This document shows, one piece after another, positions 16,628-26,446 of a DNA stretch of 64,000 nucleotides. The stretch covers positions 558,001-622,000 of the forward strand of contig NZ_CP019285.1 in NCBI RefSeq assembly GCF_000226975.2, read 5' to 3'. How positions within the stretch are numbered: position 1 is the first letter of the stretch; the number at the start of each line of letters is the position of its first letter. Made by a program: the position numbers and the translations under genes. The DNA comes from Halobiforma lacisalsi AJ5. GTDB lineage: Archaea > Halobacteriota > Halobacteria > Halobacteriales > Natrialbaceae. The notes beneath the pieces were generated by a model. The model was not told where the DNA came from, ran no database searches, and saw only the letters and a list, made by a program, of their open reading frames with translations.

Positions 16628-17350
16628 TTACGAGCCCTCGGTCTCGCCCGCGTCGAGCAGCGCGGCGACGGGTTCGACCGACGGCTCGAGATCGCCGACG
16701 AGCGCCTCCTCGAGCGCCGCCCGGACGACGTCGGGCTCTGCGGGGCCGCCAGCCGCGGCGATCGAGCCGACCGAGTCGGGATCGAACGGCACCCCGAGCG
16801 CGCCGTAGGCGGACTCGAGGACGGCCATGCCGGCCGCGATCGCGGCGTCCTGTCGGACCCGCTGGGCGATGCCGGCGACCTTCGCGAGCGCGGTCGGGTC
16901 GGCACCCCCACTGCTCGCCGTCGACAGCGAATGTGATCCCGGACAGAACGCGTCCGGGGGCTCGTCCCGCGCCAGCCGCTCTCGATCGAGCCCCGGGAGG
17001 CCGGCCAGCGCGCGCTCGAGGTCGTCGGTCAGCCGTTCGTACCGCTCGTCGGTTCCCCGTCGGAAGTCCTCGATCGGTTCGGCGCGGGCGAACGCTATCG
17101 TCGTCTCACCGTCGTAGGCGACCGCCCGGCCGCCGACGTCGCGCTCCACCGGCGGAAACCCTGCCTCACGCGCGGCCGCTCGAGCCCGGTCGTAGCCGTT
17201 GCATCGGCGATCCCGCCTGCCGAAGGCCAGTTGCCGGTGCGGCGTCCAGACGCGGACGGCGCGCTCGCCGCCGGTCGCGACCTCGAGCAGGCACGCGCTC
17301 GCCTCGCGGTCGGCCTCGATCGTCGGCCCGCGGCCCCGAAATACCCGCAT
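16628..17350 (-). CDS. Lipoate-protein ligase family protein (BPL/LplA/LipB fold)
   Basis: A 240-residue protein of the biotin/lipoate transferase fold: VWTPHRQLAFGRRD, VERDVGGRAVAYDGETTIAF (the GGR substrate-binding loop) and a conserved lysine in ALAKVAGIAQRVRQDAAIAA. Lipoate ligases attach lipoyl groups to E2 subunits of 2-oxoacid dehydrogenases and to GcvH. The C-terminal accessory domain of bacterial LplA is absent. It could instead be an octanoyl transferase-type member; substrate is not evident from sequence. Confidence 0.8.
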   Translation of the reverse strand: MRVFRGRGPTIEADREASACLLEVATGGERAVRVWTPHRQLAFGRRDRRCNGYDRARAAAREAGFPPVERDVGGRAVAYDGETTIAFARAEPIEDFRRGTDERYERLTDDLERALAGLPGLDRERLARDEPPDAFCPGSHSLSTASSGGADPTALAKVAGIAQRVRQDAAIAAGMAVLESAYGALGVPFDPDSVGSIAAAGGPAEPDVVRAALEEALVGDLEPSVEPVAALLDAGETEGS

Positions 17351-17411
17351 GCGAGGGGGTTGGGGTCGACGGGACTAAACGCTCCCGACCCCGAGTCGCA
17401 CGCGAACGCAG

Positions 17412-18320
17412 ATGGACGCAGGCGTCACGCTCCCCGCGGAAGTGTTGTCCTGGTACGCGCGGTTCTCGCTGTACAATTCGCCGTATCGAGCCCACGACGG
17501 CGGCCGCGCGATCGACCTCTACCCCGGCACGCTCCGGGACGGCCGGACGACCGAGGCGCCGTGCCCCGTCTCGGGGACCGTCCGCGAGACGAAGACCGTC
17601 CGCGCGCCGCCGAAGTCGTACGCCCCGGAACACGACCACCTGATCCTGATCGACTGCGAGGGGCCAGCCGCGCTCGAGGGGCTCGTGGCCCGCGTGTTAC
17701 ACGTCGATCCCGCGGTCGAGGCCGGCGACCGCGTCGAGGCCGGCGAATCGCTCGGCGAACTCGTCCGCGCGGGGTTTTTCGCCCCCTGGGTCGACAACCA
17801 CCTCCACGTCGGTCTCCGCCGGCCCGACCAGAACCTTCACCGGGCGTCGGGCTCGCTCCCGCTCGAGATCGGGGACGACGTCGAACTGCGGGCGCTCGAG
17901 TGGGACGGCACCGGAACTGTCGTCGAGACCGGGGAGACCTACGTCGTCCTCGATTCGCCGACCCACCCTGCGCCGGGCGAGGCGTTCGTGGGAGTTCGGG
18001 CGGATAGCGCCGGGATCCTCGACGGCGGCATCCCGCACTACGACGGCGGTGGGCTGCTCCGGGCCGGAAACGGGAACGGGGGCGAGGGTGCATCGATCTC
18101 GCTGAACGGTGACCGGCTTGGCACGGTCGGCGACGACGGGCGGACGATCGCCTGGGACGGGATCACGGTGACCGCGAACGGCGATCCGATCACGGGGCTG
18201 TCGACGTTTTGCGCTCGGGACGGCGACTTCGGCGCGAAACTGATCTGTCCCGACCGGTCGTTCGACGTCGGTGATCGGGTCACCGTACGGGTTCGCTCGA
18301 GCGGGACGAGCGACCGCTGA
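17412..18320 (+). CDS. M23/LytM-like fold protein
   Basis: A 302-residue protein. The segment HDGGRAIDLYPG followed by ATPCPVSG-type glycine turns and later WVDNHLHVGLRRPDQ resembles the H-x(n)-D and H-x-H zinc motifs of the M23 lysostaphin-type (duplicated hybrid motif) fold, with VEAGDRVEAGESLGELV forming the typical barrel-sandwich turn. There is no signal peptide, and haloarchaea lack peptidoglycan, so an intracellular or non-peptidase role is likely. The C-terminal third (GGIPHYDGGGLL onward) is a separate beta-rich region. Function unknown. Confidence 0.6.
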   Translation: MDAGVTLPAEVLSWYARFSLYNSPYRAHDGGRAIDLYPGTLRDGRTTEAPCPVSGTVRETKTVRAPPKSYAPEHDHLILIDCEGPAALEGLVARVLHVDPAVEAGDRVEAGESLGELVRAGFFAPWVDNHLHVGLRRPDQNLHRASGSLPLEIGDDVELRALEWDGTGTVVETGETYVVLDSPTHPAPGEAFVGVRADSAGILDGGIPHYDGGGLLRAGNGNGGEGASISLNGDRLGTVGDDGRTIAWDGITVTANGDPITGLSTFCARDGDFGAKLICPDRSFDVGDRVTVRVRSSGTSDR

Positions 18321-18329
18321 TATTCCGCC

Positions 18330-19781
18330 TTATCCCTCTTGCAACGTCTCGCCGTCGACTACCCGGCCGACGAACAGCGGCGTCTCGGTCGGCCGGTCCC
18401 GGACGTAGAACAGGAACGGCCGGTCGACGGTCATCTCCGCCTGAACCGGCGGGCCCGACTCCGCCATGAGGACGGCCGTCGCGGCCGCGGCCTCGGTCCC
18501 CTCCTCGTCGACGTCGACGAAACTCTGGTGGAGGATGTCGTCGATCGCCAGTCCGCCGTCGCCCTCGACCATGCCGCCGAAATTCGCCTCGGAAGTGAAT
18601 GCGCGTTTCATCCCCAACCGCTCGAGCGTCTCGACGAGGCTGAACTTCGATTCGATCCCGAACTTCGGCATCGTGAGGTCGACCTCGGAACGGGAAGTCT
18701 CCTCGAGCAGCGTCGCGAGCCGGTCGACGGTGAACGAGCGCTCGAACGACTCGAACTCGCCCTCGGCGGGGAGGACGACGACCATGCTCGTGTCGCCGTT
18801 GGCGTAGGGGAGTTCGACGAGCTGGTGGCCGTCGATCTCGGCGTAGCGCAGTTCCGCGCTCTGGGACATCAGTTCGACCTCCGTCTCGGTCCCGTCGATC
18901 CCGGTGAAGGGGCCGGGCTCGGTCGCGTCGGGATCGAAGTCGTGCTTCCAGGCCGCGAGGAAGTAGACGGCGTTGGTGAGCACGAGCCGCGTCGCCGTGG
19001 TCACCGCGTCCTCCGGGAGCAGGTCCTCGATCCGATCGTTCGTCCGGTCCTCGACCCACGCGTTGATCTCCTCGCGGGCTCCCTCTGGATCCCCCGCGAA
19101 GTCGACGACGTGCTCGCCAGCGCCGTAGTAGGTCTCGAGCAGGTCGAAGTACGCCTCGTCGAAGGGGTAGCCCTCGTCGGCCCAGACGGCGTTGGCGCTC
19201 GAGAGCTGGAACCCGAGGTCGCCGTCGTTTTCGTCGTCCTCGTCCTCTTCGGCCCACTCCGGGGTCTCGACCTCGGCCCCGTCATCGTTGCGGCGCTCGA
19301 ACTCGTCCTCGAGCGCGCCGAACGCGGCGTGGAGGTCCGCACGGTCGTCGTCCCCGCTTCCCGCGAGTTCGTACCGCAGCGTCTCCGCCATCTCCGCGGC
19401 GGTCTCGTCGCGTGCGCTCGCGTAGGTCATCGCGAGCGCGACCGAGATGCTGTACGGCGAGAAAAAGAGGTTCGCCTCCGGTTCCTCCGACCGGAGTTCG
19501 TCGAGCGCCGCGAGCGAGAAGGCGACGTTCCCCCGCACCTGCTCGGCGAGGGCGTCCATCTCGAGGTCGTACTCGGATTCGGGGTCGGTGACCGGCTCGA
19601 GTTGCGGGAACTCGGGGGGCTCGTAGCCGTCGAAGCCGCCGTTCTCCGGGTCGGTACCGCTCTCGGTCTCGTCTCCGCCGTCTCGAGCGCTGTCGTCGCT
19701 CGTACAGCCGGCGGCCGCGGAGAGCACTGCACCGGTGAGCGCGAGGAACGTTCGTCGGCGGGCGGGGATGTCGGTCGACAT
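18330..19781 (-). CDS. Serpin family lipoprotein
   Basis: A 483-residue protein. The N-terminus RRRTFLALTGAVLSAAAGC combines a twin-arginine motif with a lipobox, so it is probably a Tat-exported lipoprotein. After an acidic linker comes a full serpin domain: NVAFSLAALDELRSEEPEAN, LFFSPYSISVALAMTYASAR, the hinge EEGTEAAAATAV and the C-terminal DRPFLFYVRDRPTETPLFVG. The alanine-rich hinge is of the inhibitory type. Serpins trap serine or cysteine proteases by loop insertion; here it would guard the cell surface against secreted proteases. Convergent with the M23-like gene, 9 bases apart. Confidence 0.93.
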   Translation of the reverse strand: MSTDIPARRRTFLALTGAVLSAAAGCTSDDSARDGGDETESGTDPENGGFDGYEPPEFPQLEPVTDPESEYDLEMDALAEQVRGNVAFSLAALDELRSEEPEANLFFSPYSISVALAMTYASARDETAAEMAETLRYELAGSGDDDRADLHAAFGALEDEFERRNDDGAEVETPEWAEEDEDDENDGDLGFQLSSANAVWADEGYPFDEAYFDLLETYYGAGEHVVDFAGDPEGAREEINAWVEDRTNDRIEDLLPEDAVTTATRLVLTNAVYFLAAWKHDFDPDATEPGPFTGIDGTETEVELMSQSAELRYAEIDGHQLVELPYANGDTSMVVVLPAEGEFESFERSFTVDRLATLLEETSRSEVDLTMPKFGIESKFSLVETLERLGMKRAFTSEANFGGMVEGDGGLAIDDILHQSFVDVDEEGTEAAAATAVLMAESGPPVQAEMTVDRPFLFYVRDRPTETPLFVGRVVDGETLQEG

Positions 19782-19939
19782 CAGTTGAGTGAACCGACAG
19801 TCGACGCCTGTAAATGCTTTCTCCAGGGTGAAACGGACGTTTGACCGTTCCCGTCGCATCGTACGGACTGCTGTACGTCAGTTCCGACGCGACCGAAGGA
19901 GATCGCGGTCGCGCCGGGAAACCGGGACGGCGATCCGTA

Positions 19940-21331
19940 TCAGTCCCGCGGCTTGACTCGCATCTCGATCGGGTCGAGCGGCCGGGTGGTGATGCTCACC
20001 GAGAGGTCGACGTCCGGATCCGAGACGAGTTCCGGCCGGTACTGGCGGGCGAGCGTCGCGAGGATCAACGTTCCTTCCACGAGAGCGAACTGCTGGCCGA
20101 TACACCGCCGCGGGCCGCCGCCGAACGGGAAGTACGCGAACTGCGGCCGGTCCCCGTCGTCTCCGGCGAACCGTTCGGGCTCGAACGACCGCGGCTCGTC
20201 CCAGAACCGCTCGTCGCGGTGGATCGTCCACTGCATCGGCGCGACGGTCGCCCCGGCCGGCAGCGCGTACGAGCCGAGCGTGAGCTCCTCGGTGGTCTCC
20301 CGCGGGATCGAAGGCACCGGCGGGTAGAGCCGCATCGACTCGCGCAACACCGCCTCCGTGTACTCGAGGTCCGACAGGTCCGCGAACGTCGCGTACTCGT
20401 CCTCGAGGACGGCGTCGAGTTCCGCCGTGAGCCGGTCGAAGACCGACGGGTGCTGTGAGAGCAACAGCCAGGTGAAGGTGAGCGCGGTCGCCGTCGTCTC
20501 GTGGCCGGCGAAGAGAAACGTCATCAGTTCGTCCCGCAGAAGCCGTTCGGACATCGTCTCGCCGTCCTCGTCGGTGCCGGTCAGCAGCCGCGAGAGCAGG
20601 TCGTCGCGGTCCTCGAGGCCCTGCGCCCGGCGGCGTTCGACGAGGTCCTCGATGAGCGCCTCCATCTCGCGGATCCCGCGTTTGTACCGTCGCCACATCG
20701 GGATCGGGACCCACTTCGGGACCATCCTGGCGACCGGCTGCTTGGTCGGCTGGCCGGGTTCCTGGAGGTCCCGGACCGTTTCGGGGATCCCTCGCTCCTC
20801 GTACGCGATCTCCGAGCCGAACATCGACTCCGCGAGGATCCGGAGCGTCAGCGCCTTCATCTCGTCCTCGACGGAGACGACCGGCGAACCGGCCCAGTCG
20901 TCGGCGGCGTCGCGGACCGCGGCGGTCATCGCGTCGGCGTAGTCGGCGATCCGGTCCATGTAGAACGCCGGCTGGATCCGGCTGCGCTGTCGCTCCCAGA
21001 GGTCGCCCTCGCTGAGGACGAGCCCCTGTCCGAGCAGGTCGCCCAGGTCCTCCTGGCTCATCGTCGCCTTGCGGAAGCGGTCCCGATCCTCGACGAGGAC
21101 CTGTTCGACCAGATCCGGGCGGTTCACCTGGTAGAAGTCGCCGATCCCCAGGAGCCGCAGACGGACGACGTCACCCCGGCGAGCGGCGGCCTCGAACAGG
21201 CCGTCCTGCTGGCGGACCAGCTGGTGGGTGTTGCCGATCACGGGCAACCCCTCGTACGTCGGTGGCTCCGTTTCGTGGACAGGCGCGCGCTCTCCCCCCG
21301 TCGTTCCCTCGGCTCGAGAGTGGTCGACCAT
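19940..21331 (-). CDS. Cytochrome P450
   Basis: A 463-residue P450 with all hallmarks: I-helix [16 protein letters not shown]-helix ExxR in [10 protein letters not shown], the PERF-like motif FEPERFAG, and the haem-binding loop [16 protein letters not shown] with the cysteine ligand. There is no membrane anchor, so it is soluble. It needs external electron donors; none is adjacent. The substrate is unknown; in haloarchaea such P450s are proposed to act on isoprenoids or carotenoids, which is inference. Confidence 0.95.
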   Translation of the reverse strand: MVDHSRAEGTTGGERAPVHETEPPTYEGLPVIGNTHQLVRQQDGLFEAAARRGDVVRLRLLGIGDFYQVNRPDLVEQVLVEDRDRFRKATMSQEDLGDLLGQGLVLSEGDLWERQRSRIQPAFYMDRIADYADAMTAAVRDAADDWAGSPVVSVEDEMKALTLRILAESMFGSEIAYEERGIPETVRDLQEPGQPTKQPVARMVPKWVPIPMWRRYKRGIREMEALIEDLVERRRAQGLEDRDDLLSRLLTGTDEDGETMSERLLRDELMTFLFAGHETTATALTFTWLLLSQHPSVFDRLTAELDAVLEDEYATFADLSDLEYTEAVLRESMRLYPPVPSIPRETTEELTLGSYALPAGATVAPMQWTIHRDERFWDEPRSFEPERFAGDDGDRPQFAYFPFGGGPRRCIGQQFALVEGTLILATLARQYRPELVSDPDVDLSVSITTRPLDPIEMRVKPRD

Positions 21332-21500
21332 ACGAACGGTACGGCCGCAACCCCCTTCGGCGTTGTAGCTAGCCGTTGAGGTTCTTGAAGTACCGTCGGA
21401 TCGAGGAGTTCGTTCGGACGGTCCACGAGGCCGGAAACGCTCGACAACCGGCTACTCGAGAAGCGCAGCGATAAAGACCCTCGCTGTCGGACGGGAGCGC

Positions 21501-21998
21501 ATGACGGACGATCTGGAAGCGGCGATGGACGGCGGAACCGACGCCGGCCCCGAAGACGTCGCGGAGTTCCTCCAGTACTACATCGACGAACACCAGGAGT
21601 TCCTCTCGTGGATCGGGACGACGGTCGAGGACGTCGGCGCCGGGACGATGACGCTCGCAGTCCCCTACGACGAGAAATTGACGAACACGCGCCCGAACGG
21701 CGACGAGGGCCGCCGTCCGGACATCCACGGGGGCATCGCCGCGACGCTGATCGACACCGTCGGCGGGCTCGCGCTCCGGACCGAACTCGAGGACCCGTTC
21801 GCCGGCGGCGTCGCGACGATCAATCTCAACGTCAACTACCTGCGACCCGCGACGGGCGACCTGGTGGCGCGAGCGGACGTGATCCGCGCGGGCTCGAGCG
21901 TCGGCGTCAGCGAGGTGACCGTCCGGAGCACGACGCCGGACGGCGAGACCCGCGAGGTCGCGACTGGACAGGGTGCGTACCGCATCTTCCGCGAGTAG
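21501..21998 (+). CDS. PaaI-type hotdog-fold thioesterase
   Basis: A 165-residue hotdog protein. The active-site region reads RRPDIHGGIAATLIDTVGGL, followed by NLNVNYLRPATGDLVARADV. It is a paralogue of the protein at 3540-3962 but with a longer N-terminal extension (MTDDLEAAMDGGTDAGPEDV). It probably hydrolyses acyl-CoA thioesters. It stands alone, divergent from the P450. Confidence 0.87.
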   Translation: MTDDLEAAMDGGTDAGPEDVAEFLQYYIDEHQEFLSWIGTTVEDVGAGTMTLAVPYDEKLTNTRPNGDEGRRPDIHGGIAATLIDTVGGLALRTELEDPFAGGVATINLNVNYLRPATGDLVARADVIRAGSSVGVSEVTVRSTTPDGETREVATGQGAYRIFRE

Positions 21999-22091
21999 CG
22001 AAGCGTCGCGTTCGACCGATCGTTCTTTTCGCTGCTTCCGCCCGAGGTCGCCGACCCCACCTCCTGCGCGAACCCTACATAAACGGGGAGA

Positions 22092-22103
22092 CGAACGTAT
22101 TCG
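22092..22103. promoter_or_regulatory. CGAA-N4-TTCG palindrome upstream of nosZ
   Basis: CGAACGTATTCG fits the CGAA-N4-TTCG motif that, to my recollection, has been linked to NarO-dependent denitrification promoters in Haloferax volcanii. It lies 130 bases before the nosZ ATG, upstream of the TATA-like GCTTATCAA at about 22150. An oxygen- or nitrate-responsive switch for the nos operon is a reasonable inference. Confidence 0.5.
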
Positions 22104-22222
22104 GTCGGCTTACTGAAAAGTAGGAATACGAGACGCCCCTAATATCACGGCTTATCAAGCTGAGAGTGTAACGAGCCGAGACTCGCACAGCAATCAAAAT
22201 CCAGACACATAATATATCAACG

Positions 22223-24148
22223 ATGTCCGATACTACGCCGACCGACGACCGAGACGCGATCGATTCCGAGACGACAGCCGAAAAGCGGGATCCGCTGTTC
22301 TCGCGGATTCCCCGCCGGGACTTCATGAAAGCGGGTGCGGCCGCCGGGGCGATGGGATCGCTGGCCGGCTGTACCGGCCTGTTGAGCGACGACGACGACG
22401 ATCTCGCCGCAGCGGGCGACGTCGATTCCTACGTCCCGCCGGGCGAGCACGACGACTACTACGCGTTCCTCTCGGGTGGCCACTCCGGCGAGATTCGCGT
22501 CTACGGGATCCCGTCGATGCGCCAGTTGATGCGTATCCCGGTATTCGGCCGGGAGAGCGCCCGCGGCTACGGCTACGACGACCGTACCAGCGAGATGTTA
22601 GAGGACGCGGGCGGCTATTCGTGGGGTGACACCCACCACCCGCGCGTCAGCCAGACCGACAACGACTACGACGGCCGCTGGGCGTTCGTCAACGACAAGG
22701 CCAACGGCCGGATGGCCCGTATCGACCTCGAGTACTTCGAGACCGACGCCATCGTCGACATTCCGAACCAGCAGGGAACCCACGGGGCGTGTTGCCTGCT
22801 GCCGGACACGAAGTACGTCTTCGGCGTCGGCGAGTTCCGCGTCCCGATGCCCAACGACGGGCAGGACCTCGACGACCCGGAGAACTACACGTCGACCATC
22901 GCCGCGATCAACCCCGAGACGATGAACGTCGAGTGGGAAGTGCTGGTCGACGGCAACATGGACAACGGGGACGGCAGCAAGCAGGGGCGGTGGTTCTTCG
23001 CAACCGGCTACAACAGCGAGAGCGCCACCACCGAAAGCGGGATGTCCGCCTCGGACACCGACTGGGTGAAGGCCTTCGACGTCCCTGCAATCGAAGACGC
23101 CGTCGAGGCCGGCGAGTACGAGGAGATCAACGGCGTCCCCGTCGTCGACGGCACTCGCGACAGCCCTCTGAACTCCGGGGACCGACCGATCGTCCGCTAC
23201 GTCGACGTCGCGAAGAGCCCACACGGCGTCAGCGTCACGCCGGACAACCAGTACGCGATCGCAAGCGGCAAACTCGACCCGACCGCGACGGTCATCGACA
23301 TCGAGCAACTCGCGGAGGTCGACGACCCCAACGACGCCATCGTCGCCCGGCCGAGCCTCGGGATGGGGCCGCTGCACACTGCCTACGACGGCCGCGGCCA
23401 CGCCTACACGACGCTGTTCATCGACTCGCAGGTCGTCAAGTGGGACATCGAGGAGGCCGTCGAGGCCTACCCCGACGACGAACCCGAGGACGGGGACCAG
23501 GAGTCGCCCGCCGTCGTCGAGAAGATCGACGTCCACTACAACCCCGGGCACCTGATCGCCGCCGAGTCGTACACGGCAGACCCGCAGGGCGACTGGCTGA
23601 TCTCGCTGAACAAGCTCTCGAAGGATCGGTTCCTCCCGGTCGGGCCGATGCACCCCGAGAACGACCAGCTGATCTACATCGGGGACGACGAGGAAGGGAT
23701 GAAACTCGTCAAGGACACGCCGTCCTACGCCGAGCCCCACGACGCCTCGATCGTGAGCGCGGACAAACTCGATCCCGCGAAGGTCTACGATCCCGAGGAC
23801 TACGACGAGGAGTACATCGAGCCGGACGCCTCCGATATCATCCGCGAGGACGGCCACGTCCACGTGAAGATGCACTCCCAGCGCAACGAGTTCGGCTTCC
23901 AGGAGGTGACCGTCCAGGAGGGCGACGAGGTGACCTTCACCGTCACGAACATCGAGCAGACGCCCGACGTGCTCCACTCGCTGGCGATCCCGGAACACGA
24001 CGTCAACATCAAGCTCGCGCCACAGGAGACGCGCGAGGTGACCTTCACTGCCGACGAACCCGGCGTCTACTGGATGTACTGTGCGTTCTTCTGTAGCGCG
24101 CTCCACCTCGAGATGCGCTCGCGACTGATCGTCGAACCCGCGGAGTGA
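22223..24148 (+). CDS. nosZ: Nitrous-oxide reductase
   Basis: A 641-residue protein. The N-terminus RIPRRDFMKAGAAAGAMGSL is a Tat signal followed by LAGC, a possible lipobox. The CuZ propeller histidines appear in DTHHPRVSQ, QGTHGACCLL, AKSPHGVSVTP, GPLHTAYDGRGHAY, YNPGHLIAAES and SYAEPHDASI. The C-terminal cupredoxin holds the CuA site, YCAFFCSALHLEM (C-x3-C-x3-H-x2-M). It reduces N2O to N2 outside the membrane. It is the first gene of a tight operon with all maturation genes. The nosR and cytochrome-c genes of bacterial clusters are absent nearby. Confidence 0.97.
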   Translation: MSDTTPTDDRDAIDSETTAEKRDPLFSRIPRRDFMKAGAAAGAMGSLAGCTGLLSDDDDDLAAAGDVDSYVPPGEHDDYYAFLSGGHSGEIRVYGIPSMRQLMRIPVFGRESARGYGYDDRTSEMLEDAGGYSWGDTHHPRVSQTDNDYDGRWAFVNDKANGRMARIDLEYFETDAIVDIPNQQGTHGACCLLPDTKYVFGVGEFRVPMPNDGQDLDDPENYTSTIAAINPETMNVEWEVLVDGNMDNGDGSKQGRWFFATGYNSESATTESGMSASDTDWVKAFDVPAIEDAVEAGEYEEINGVPVVDGTRDSPLNSGDRPIVRYVDVAKSPHGVSVTPDNQYAIASGKLDPTATVIDIEQLAEVDDPNDAIVARPSLGMGPLHTAYDGRGHAYTTLFIDSQVVKWDIEEAVEAYPDDEPEDGDQESPAVVEKIDVHYNPGHLIAAESYTADPQGDWLISLNKLSKDRFLPVGPMHPENDQLIYIGDDEEGMKLVKDTPSYAEPHDASIVSADKLDPAKVYDPEDYDEEYIEPDASDIIREDGHVHVKMHSQRNEFGFQEVTVQEGDEVTFTVTNIEQTPDVLHSLAIPEHDVNIKLAPQETREVTFTADEPGVYWMYCAFFCSALHLEMRSRLIVEPAE

Positions 24149-24155
24149 TCGATTC

Positions 24156-25070
24156 ATGACCACGATCCGGCCCACACTCAGGCGGCTGTCCGAACTCCGG
24201 CGCGCCCTGACGCTGACAGCGGCGGTGCTGTTCGTCCTCGCGCTGACGATGCCGGTGTGGCGAATCACGTTCGAGGCACCGCAGTACGTACAGACGCTCG
24301 TCGTCGAACTCTACGCCTACCCGCGGATCGGCGGCGACTACGTGGAGGTCCACTCGCTGAACAAGTACGTCGGGTTCTACTACCCCGACCCGGTGTACGT
24401 CGACCCCAACTACGACGTCCACGAGAAAGCGATCGCGGTCCCCGAGTGGGTCCTCGGCCCGGTCGCGTTCGTCGGGACGGCAGTGGTGGCTGCGGTCGTC
24501 TCCGTGCTCCCGGAAGAGAAGATCCAGCGCGGGTTGGCCGCCCTGTTCACCGGGACGGTCGTGGTCTTCGCGGCGATGGCAGCGATCATCCAGTATCGGC
24601 TCTACCAGGCCGGCCACACGCTCGACCCGGACGCGCCGCTCAACGGCGTCTCCGGCTTCACACCGCCGCTTCTGGGGAGCTACGAGGTCGCCAACATCAG
24701 CGGGAACGCCTGGTTCGGTCCGGGCGGGTACCTGCTGATCGCCGCAGTCGTCCTGCTTGCCGCCGCGTTCCGGCTGCGGGACTCGAGGGCGACCGTCGGC
24801 GACGGGCCCGCGCTGGTCCGCAGTAGCTGGCGGCGGATCCGGGATCGAGTTCCCGGCGTCGGTAACGGTGGTTCCGGGAACCGACCCGACCCCGACCCCG
24901 ACCCCGATCCGGACGACCGCCCACACCTCGAGACAGACGGGGGTTCGCGCCGTGGATCCGGAGTCGACGCCGATCCGAACCGAACCCCACCGAACACGCC
25001 ACCGAACGCAGCCGAGGACCCCGAGAACGAGCGCGACTCCCTGCCGAAACCGGACGGTGATCCGCCGTGA
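24156..25070 (+). CDS. NosB-like membrane protein of the nos operon
   Basis: A 304-residue protein with four hydrophobic segments (about residues 18-38, 93-113, 122-142, 187-207) and conserved-looking extracellular residues (VVELYAYPRIGGDYVEVHSL, KYVGFYYPDPVYVD). The last 85 residues are a soluble, proline- and aspartate-rich tail with PDPDPDPD hexamer-encoded repeats. Its place between nosZ and nosD matches NosB, the membrane protein of clade II nos clusters. The role of NosB is unclear; electron transfer or assembly has been proposed. It stops in a GTGA overlap with nosD. Confidence 0.75.
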   Translation: MTTIRPTLRRLSELRRALTLTAAVLFVLALTMPVWRITFEAPQYVQTLVVELYAYPRIGGDYVEVHSLNKYVGFYYPDPVYVDPNYDVHEKAIAVPEWVLGPVAFVGTAVVAAVVSVLPEEKIQRGLAALFTGTVVVFAAMAAIIQYRLYQAGHTLDPDAPLNGVSGFTPPLLGSYEVANISGNAWFGPGGYLLIAAVVLLAAAFRLRDSRATVGDGPALVRSSWRRIRDRVPGVGNGGSGNRPDPDPDPDPDDRPHLETDGGSRRGSGVDADPNRTPPNTPPNAAEDPENERDSLPKPDGDPP

Positions 25071-26446
25071 ACGAACGCTACTTCGTCCTCGTCGCCGCGG
25101 TCGTGCTCGTCGTCGCGGTAGCCGGCGGCATCGTCGCCGCAAGCGACGACGGGGCCGACGACGAGACCGTCGACGACTGGCGGCCGGACGTGCCCGACGT
25201 CCGCGACGTCGAGGAACCCGCCGGCGACGGCGTCGCGACGGTCGACGGCCAGGAGTTCGACTCCGCGCAGGCGGCCGTCGACGCCGCCGAAGCCGGCGAT
25301 ACGGTCGTCCTCGAGGGGCAGTTCGAGGAACGTGTCACCGTCGACACCCCCGGCGTCACGCTCGAGGCGGCCGAACGCGACGGCGCGGTGATCGACGGCG
25401 GCGAGGAGGGAACGGTCGTCGAGATTCGGGCCGACGACGTGACCCTCGAGAACGTCTGGATCCGCAACTCCGGCTACGACAAGAACGTCGACGACAGCGG
25501 CGTCCTCGTCAACGGCTCGGACGCGACGCTGTCGGCGCTGCGAGTGACCGACGTCGCCTTCGGCGTCTGGATCGGCGACGTCGACGGCGCGACCGTCGAG
25601 GACACGCTCATCGCCGGCCGCGAGGACGTCGAGACCTCACAGCGGGGCAACGGCATCCACCTCTGGGAGACGACCGACGCCGAACTGCGGAACAACGCGA
25701 TCACGACCGTCCGCGACGGCATCTACTACCAGTGGGCCGAGGGCGTCCACGCCGAGGGCAACGCGATGTGGGACATGCGCTACGGCGTCCACTACATGTA
25801 CTCGAACGACAACGTCCTCGAGGACAACGTCGCCTTCGACAACGACGTCGGCTACGCGCTGATGGTGTCGTACGAACTGACGATGCGGGACAACGTCGCG
25901 GCGAACAACGACGGCACGAGCGGCCACGGCATCCTGCTCAAGGACGTCGAGGACAGCACGGTCGTCGGCAACGAACTCGTCGGCAACGGTAACGGGCTGT
26001 ACGTCTACAACGCCCAGGACAACCGCCTGGCCGACAACCTCCTGCTCGAGAACGACGTGGGCGTCCACATCACCGCCGGTAGCAGCGGCGAGGTGGTGAC
26101 CGGCAACAGCTTCATCGCCAACGACGAAGCGGCCTTCGCCGAGACCAACTCCCAGACGAGCTGGAACGATACCGACCGGGGCAACTACTGGGCCGACGCG
26201 CGCCCGGTCGACGTCGACGGCGACGGAATCGGCGACACCCGATACCGCCCCGCCGGCACCGTCGAACGGCTCGTTCACGAACGCCCGCAGGCGGCCGCCT
26301 TCGCCGAGAGCCCGGCCTTCGACGCGGTGCGGATGGCCGAGAGTTCGTTCCCGGTGCTCGAGTCGCCCGGCATCGTCGATCAACGACCGCTCGCCGAACC
26401 GGCCCACGACAACTGGAGGGACTACTATGAAGATCACGATCACTGA
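25067..26446 (+). CDS. nosD: NosD, copper-site maturation protein with parallel beta-helix
   Basis: A 459-residue protein starting at GTG. The N-terminal signal (FVLVAAVVLVVAVAGGIVAA) exports it. The body is a right-handed beta-helix with repeated CASH/PbH1 rungs: AELRNNAITTVRDGIYYQWA, NVLEDNVAFDNDVGYALM, DNRLADNLLLENDVGVHI. The W-N-D-T-D-R-G-N-Y-W motif near the end (SWNDTDRGNYWADARPVDVD) is a NosD signature. With NosF and NosY it forms the complex that supplies sulfur/copper for the CuZ site of NosZ. It overlaps nosF by 20 bases. Confidence 0.95.
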   Translation: MNERYFVLVAAVVLVVAVAGGIVAASDDGADDETVDDWRPDVPDVRDVEEPAGDGVATVDGQEFDSAQAAVDAAEAGDTVVLEGQFEERVTVDTPGVTLEAAERDGAVIDGGEEGTVVEIRADDVTLENVWIRNSGYDKNVDDSGVLVNGSDATLSALRVTDVAFGVWIGDVDGATVEDTLIAGREDVETSQRGNGIHLWETTDAELRNNAITTVRDGIYYQWAEGVHAEGNAMWDMRYGVHYMYSNDNVLEDNVAFDNDVGYALMVSYELTMRDNVAANNDGTSGHGILLKDVEDSTVVGNELVGNGNGLYVYNAQDNRLADNLLLENDVGVHITAGSSGEVVTGNSFIANDEAAFAETNSQTSWNDTDRGNYWADARPVDVDGDGIGDTRYRPAGTVERLVHERPQAAAFAESPAFDAVRMAESSFPVLESPGIVDQRPLAEPAHDNWRDYYEDHDH